From positions 1,903,041-1,967,040 of the forward strand of contig NZ_CP087952.1 of the NCBI RefSeq assembly GCF_028752835.1: a DNA stretch of 64,000 nucleotides, given 5' to 3'. Each line of letters starts with the position of its first letter. The first letter of the stretch is position 1. Position numbers and translations under genes: made by a program. This document shows, piece after piece, positions 61,210 to 64,000 of this stretch. Source of the DNA: Desulfosarcina sp. BuS5. Its GTDB lineage: Bacteria; Desulfobacterota; Desulfobacteria; Desulfobacterales; BuS5. The notes beneath the pieces were generated by a model, which was given only the letters and a program-made list of their open reading frames with translations, was not told the origin of the DNA and made no database searches.

Positions 61210-62805
61210 TTAGGTTAATTTCTTTTTTGCCAACCGTGCCGCTGTGCTGCCGGGTGCGGTTGAAACCGCCTTTTGCCAGTAGTTATTGGCCTTATTGATA
61301 TTTGTGAGTAATTCGGCGTAAATATTTCCCATCTTATAATATATCATCGCTTTCAAATTATTTTTATAACCGGTAGCGGCCGCAGTTTTATAAGCATTCA
61401 GAGCTCTTTTCCCAAGTTTGGCAGCGCTTCTTCCCTGTTTCCCCCAAAAATAGTATGCGTCACCTAACAATTCGTGGGCGGCTGAATAGTTTTTATCAAA
61501 ACGGATAGCTTTTGTTAAGTATTTAACTGCATGTTTATAGAGTCCCTCTGTCATGTAGTATTTTCCATAATAGTAATAAACCACAGGAGATCTGCGATTC
61601 TGTTTTAATAGATTTTTTAGTAATCTCGCTGCTTTTTTGGTCTGTTGCTTCCATTGGTAATTGCCGGCCGCCTTTTGCCTGGCCGCTTCTTGCAGGAGCA
61701 TATCAATTCTTTTTAGCGTTGGCTGGGTGTTAAACTGAACACCACCATAAGCCGGACTTTGCGGCATTTTCCGTCCGGATGGCGGCGGCAATGGCTCTGA
61801 CGCGCGTATTTTTTTTGGTCTGCGATAACCAGTCTCAACCAGCCTGATATCAATCTCCATGTTCTGGTCAGGCTGCAGATATATCCACTCCTTTTTTGTT
61901 TTATGCCCTGGTGCCGACACCTCGATATGATATTTTCCGGCTTTAAGCTCCATACCGCGTCTGTAAGGTGGATTGATATTAAGAATGCGGACCCGGGCAT
62001 CTTGAGGATCTGTATTTACAAACAGCCTGGGTTTATTTCCGGTTTGAGATTCGACGACACTTATAACCATATGGCCGTATTTTAGGCTGCCGGGCCGCTG
62101 TTCCTTTATTATCTTAGCCTCTGATATTTTGCCCCTTACGCTGACAATTTCGACCCTTCCGGTTTCAATCCTTTGAACATCTAATATCTCTCCGGTTTTG
62201 GGATGCTTTATCACATTCCCTTCTTTGTATACTATAAACTGCATTCCTTTTTTAACACCAGCCGATCCTCCCAGGTCGATAACAACATTTTTTCCGTCCC
62301 TTTGCACTATATAGCCTTTTAGTGGAAAATCGTTAATTATCTTTTCCGCCATTTCATACACCATATCTTCAAGTCTGGTCACACTTGTGCTTTTTACACC
62401 TTCGGCGGCTACTACCGAGGCATTCTCTACATCAATAATTCTGGCATTGACCTCCAGTACTTTCTGATATCTCATAATCGAACCGGATATAACGACTTCA
62501 ACCCCCAGCAATTTGCCTATTTGCGAAGCGCTGCTTTCATTTACAACGCCGGTCATCACCAGCTTTTGCTCCTCGAGTATTTTTTTTAACAAGCTGCGTT
62601 CAATTACTTCAAAACGCCCGTTTTTAACAAAAGCGGTGATAAGCCACTCTGCTACGATTTTACCCATATCAGCAGTTTCATGCCCCTCACCCTGTATCTG
62701 AAAATCAAGGACTGCAATCCTGGTTTTTTTAAAACCGGCTGACACAGACAATGGAGATATAATCAGAAATGTTAAAGCGATAAATGAGGCGATTATTTTT
62801 TGCAT
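61210..62805 (-). CDS. Exported CsgG-PEGA-TPR protein
   Basis: This is a 531-residue exported protein with signal IASFIALTFLIISPLSVSAG. Residues about 27-180 form a CsgG-like domain (RIAVLDFQIQGEGHETADMG, ERSLLKKILEEQKL, LGVEVVISGSIMRYQ). About 180-265 is a small barrel (KKGMQFIVYKEGNVI). About 275-350 is a PEGA domain (LFVNTDPQDARVRILNINPP then AGKYHIEVSAPGHKTKKEWI). The C-terminal 170 residues hold TPR-like helices (YYYYGKYYMTEGLYKHAVKY). It likely scaffolds an envelope complex. It is 2 bases downstream of the FlgT-like gene on the same strand. Confidence 0.85.
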   Translation of the reverse strand: MQKIIASFIALTFLIISPLSVSAGFKKTRIAVLDFQIQGEGHETADMGKIVAEWLITAFVKNGRFEVIERSLLKKILEEQKLVMTGVVNESSASQIGKLLGVEVVISGSIMRYQKVLEVNARIIDVENASVVAAEGVKSTSVTRLEDMVYEMAEKIINDFPLKGYIVQRDGKNVVIDLGGSAGVKKGMQFIVYKEGNVIKHPKTGEILDVQRIETGRVEIVSVRGKISEAKIIKEQRPGSLKYGHMVISVVESQTGNKPRLFVNTDPQDARVRILNINPPYRRGMELKAGKYHIEVSAPGHKTKKEWIYLQPDQNMEIDIRLVETGYRRPKKIRASEPLPPPSGRKMPQSPAYGGVQFNTQPTLKRIDMLLQEAARQKAAGNYQWKQQTKKAARLLKNLLKQNRRSPVVYYYYGKYYMTEGLYKHAVKYLTKAIRFDKNYSAAHELLGDAYYFWGKQGRSAAKLGKRALNAYKTAAATGYKNNLKAMIYYKMGNIYAELLTNINKANNYWQKAVSTAPGSTAARLAKKKLT

Positions 62806-62807
62806 GT

Positions 62808-63959
62808 TTAGTCCACCCCCACCCTGTTTTCCAGTAGAATGCTTACCCTTGAACCTTCTATATCTGTAACTGACAGTTTTCGGTTCCCAAACTGTTTACC
62901 ATCAACCGCTTCGCTAAAAGAATCCGCATCACCCTTATATATTACAGATAGCGCAAGCCGGCCTTTTCCAAAACTGCGCTTGTTTACTGAAACAACACCA
63001 GGAGTTTCAGCAAGCATGCTTTTAATTTTTTTCTGCTCTTTAAAACTATCAACATTTTTGATGGCTATATCAAGCACAATGCCATTGTTGGCTATATCCT
63101 GGAAAGAAGAAAGAATTTTTTCAAAAAGTTTTTGATCCATCAGTTTTATGGCTGCTTTTTCCACAGCTTTCATTTTGGCAAGTTCTTCATCGGTATGAAC
63201 TGCGGCAGCGCTGGCAGATTTTGAGGCAACCACTCGTGCATTAGAGCAGTTAACTACTTTAGCTGTAATGCCGGCCTGGCCGGATTTCATGCCGGCGCTG
63301 CTTAAAAAATCACTACTGGCGAGGCTTTTTTTTACTTTACCGACAATTATATATTCAGCGCTGTTCTCAGCTCCAATCCGGGCTGCTGCTACAGGATCAC
63401 CGTCTGTCGCCCGATGTATAAAATTATCATCTTTTTGAGTCAGGGCTGCTACAACTGCGGCGTCAACCAGATCAAATCCTTTCTCGCTTAAATAATCTAC
63501 AATTGCGCTTTGAGCATAATCACCATCCTCTTCACGCATAACGACCATCATGCGGGGTCTGTCCATTGATTCAAGCAGGATTTTCAAAGCGATAAGGTCA
63601 TCTTTGATCTTTGCAAGAGCAACCGTAGCCTCAATCTTTATATAATACACACCATCGGGCTGCTTTTCCTCTTTCAGGACATTGTACTTTTTAACCGCGC
63701 CGATCGTTTTGGTCAGAACAACATCTTTTTGAACTTCAAAATTTTTAACTTCGGTTTCTGAAATAATCACCAGGCCGACACCCTGTTCAACTGCATCCCG
63801 CTTGGCTTTTAACAGGGCGTCACTTCTTGTTGTTCCGAAGCCCTCAGCCTTAACCAAAGTATCTCCATTGCGGCCTGTGGCGCATGCAAGCTCATGACTT
63901 GCAATATGAGCGCTTGTCAATAAAAAAAATAACAAAAAATATAATATTTTTGGCTTCAT
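62808..63959 (-). CDS. Exported FlgT/LPP20-like protein (paralogue 2)
   Basis: This 383-residue exported protein has signal ILYFLLFFLLTSAHIASHEL. The LPP20-like domain reads KAEGFGTTRSDALLKAKRDA then VEQGVGLVIISETEVKNFEV and parallels the protein at 59962-61110 position by position. The middle domain (MMVVMREEDGDYAQSAIVDY) and the C-terminal domain with GVVSVNKRSFGKGRLALSVI also align between the two. No flagellar genes are nearby, so a role in a FlgT-like ring is not implied. It is transcribed first, with the CsgG-PEGA-TPR gene following directly. Confidence 0.75.
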   Translation of the reverse strand: MKPKILYFLLFFLLTSAHIASHELACATGRNGDTLVKAEGFGTTRSDALLKAKRDAVEQGVGLVIISETEVKNFEVQKDVVLTKTIGAVKKYNVLKEEKQPDGVYYIKIEATVALAKIKDDLIALKILLESMDRPRMMVVMREEDGDYAQSAIVDYLSEKGFDLVDAAVVAALTQKDDNFIHRATDGDPVAAARIGAENSAEYIIVGKVKKSLASSDFLSSAGMKSGQAGITAKVVNCSNARVVASKSASAAAVHTDEELAKMKAVEKAAIKLMDQKLFEKILSSFQDIANNGIVLDIAIKNVDSFKEQKKIKSMLAETPGVVSVNKRSFGKGRLALSVIYKGDADSFSEAVDGKQFGNRKLSVTDIEGSRVSILLENRVGVD

Positions 63960-64000
63960 GTTTTATTGTTCGTTATATTAATAAAATAAAATCAACGGTT

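Noticed and set aside
57472-63959. Curli (csg) or flagellar locus
   Set aside because: No curlin repeats, CsgE/F-like proteins, or flagellar structural genes are present; only single-domain similarities exist.

Overview
The window looks like chromosome from a moderately AT-rich, anaerobic, sulfate-reducing Desulfobacterota, probably of the Desulfobacterales. The main evidence is a qrcABCD operon (menaquinone reductase of sulfate reducers), futalosine-route menaquinone genes (mqnA, mqnC, mqnE and a deaminase), a ResB/ResC-type cytochrome c maturation pair just ahead of the qrc cytochrome, and a long-form acyl-CoA dehydrogenase. The species assignment is inference; no rRNA is present.

Layout. 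1-5.2 kb: partial gltX, an acyl-CoA dehydrogenase and glnS, all on the minus strand. 5.4-13.8 kb: ccs1-ccsA, then qrcA-qrcB-qrcC-qrcD, a 52-residue membrane microprotein and a cupin. A 128-bp MITE-like element with a possible outward promoter lies directly upstream of qrcA. 13.8-15.2 kb: a small hypothetical gene and birA. 15.2-29 kb is accessory: an IS21 remnant, a VapBC pair, palindromic repeats, a 6.4-kb PfaA-like polyketide/fatty-acid synthase gene (KS-AT-ACP-ACP-KR-DH) overlapping rlmN, a Cas1 C-terminal fragment cut by an ISL3 remnant, MazEF, and two nuclease-like AAA ATPases. 29.3-31.7 kb: an unknown gene and pyk.

31.9-37.2 kb is a 5.24-kb integrative element in tRNA-Glu(CUC). It is bounded by a 48-bp direct repeat of the tRNA 3' half. 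It holds a frameshifted tyrosine integrase, the tail of an older integrase cut by an IS3 element, an ORF6N protein, a ribbon-helix-helix-like protein, iteron-like repeats and a truncated HTH transposase.

37.5-47.3 kb is an envelope glycan locus of two convergent gene sets: a PMT-like glycosyltransferase, two GT4 enzymes, a DUF6625 protein and four WaaP/InaA-type kinase proteins, one of them a tandem double kinase. A 126-bp inverted-repeat element fills the convergent junction and supplies both stop codons. 47.3-52.3 kb holds the menaquinone genes, interrupted by a DUF4258/YgiT toxin-antitoxin-like pair and a second full MITE copy. 52.3-57.1 kb holds rnd, a two-gene RdgC-like pair, rsfS, nadD and proA.

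57.5-64 kb encodes six exported proteins: two small CsgG-like proteins (one a lipoprotein), a predicted beta-barrel, two paralogous FlgT/LPP20-like proteins and a CsgG-PEGA-TPR protein. I recognise no described system with this composition. It and the kinase-rich glycan locus are the best candidates for undescribed biology here. The mqn genes make the menaquinone that Qrc reduces, so the respiratory parts of the window are functionally linked.
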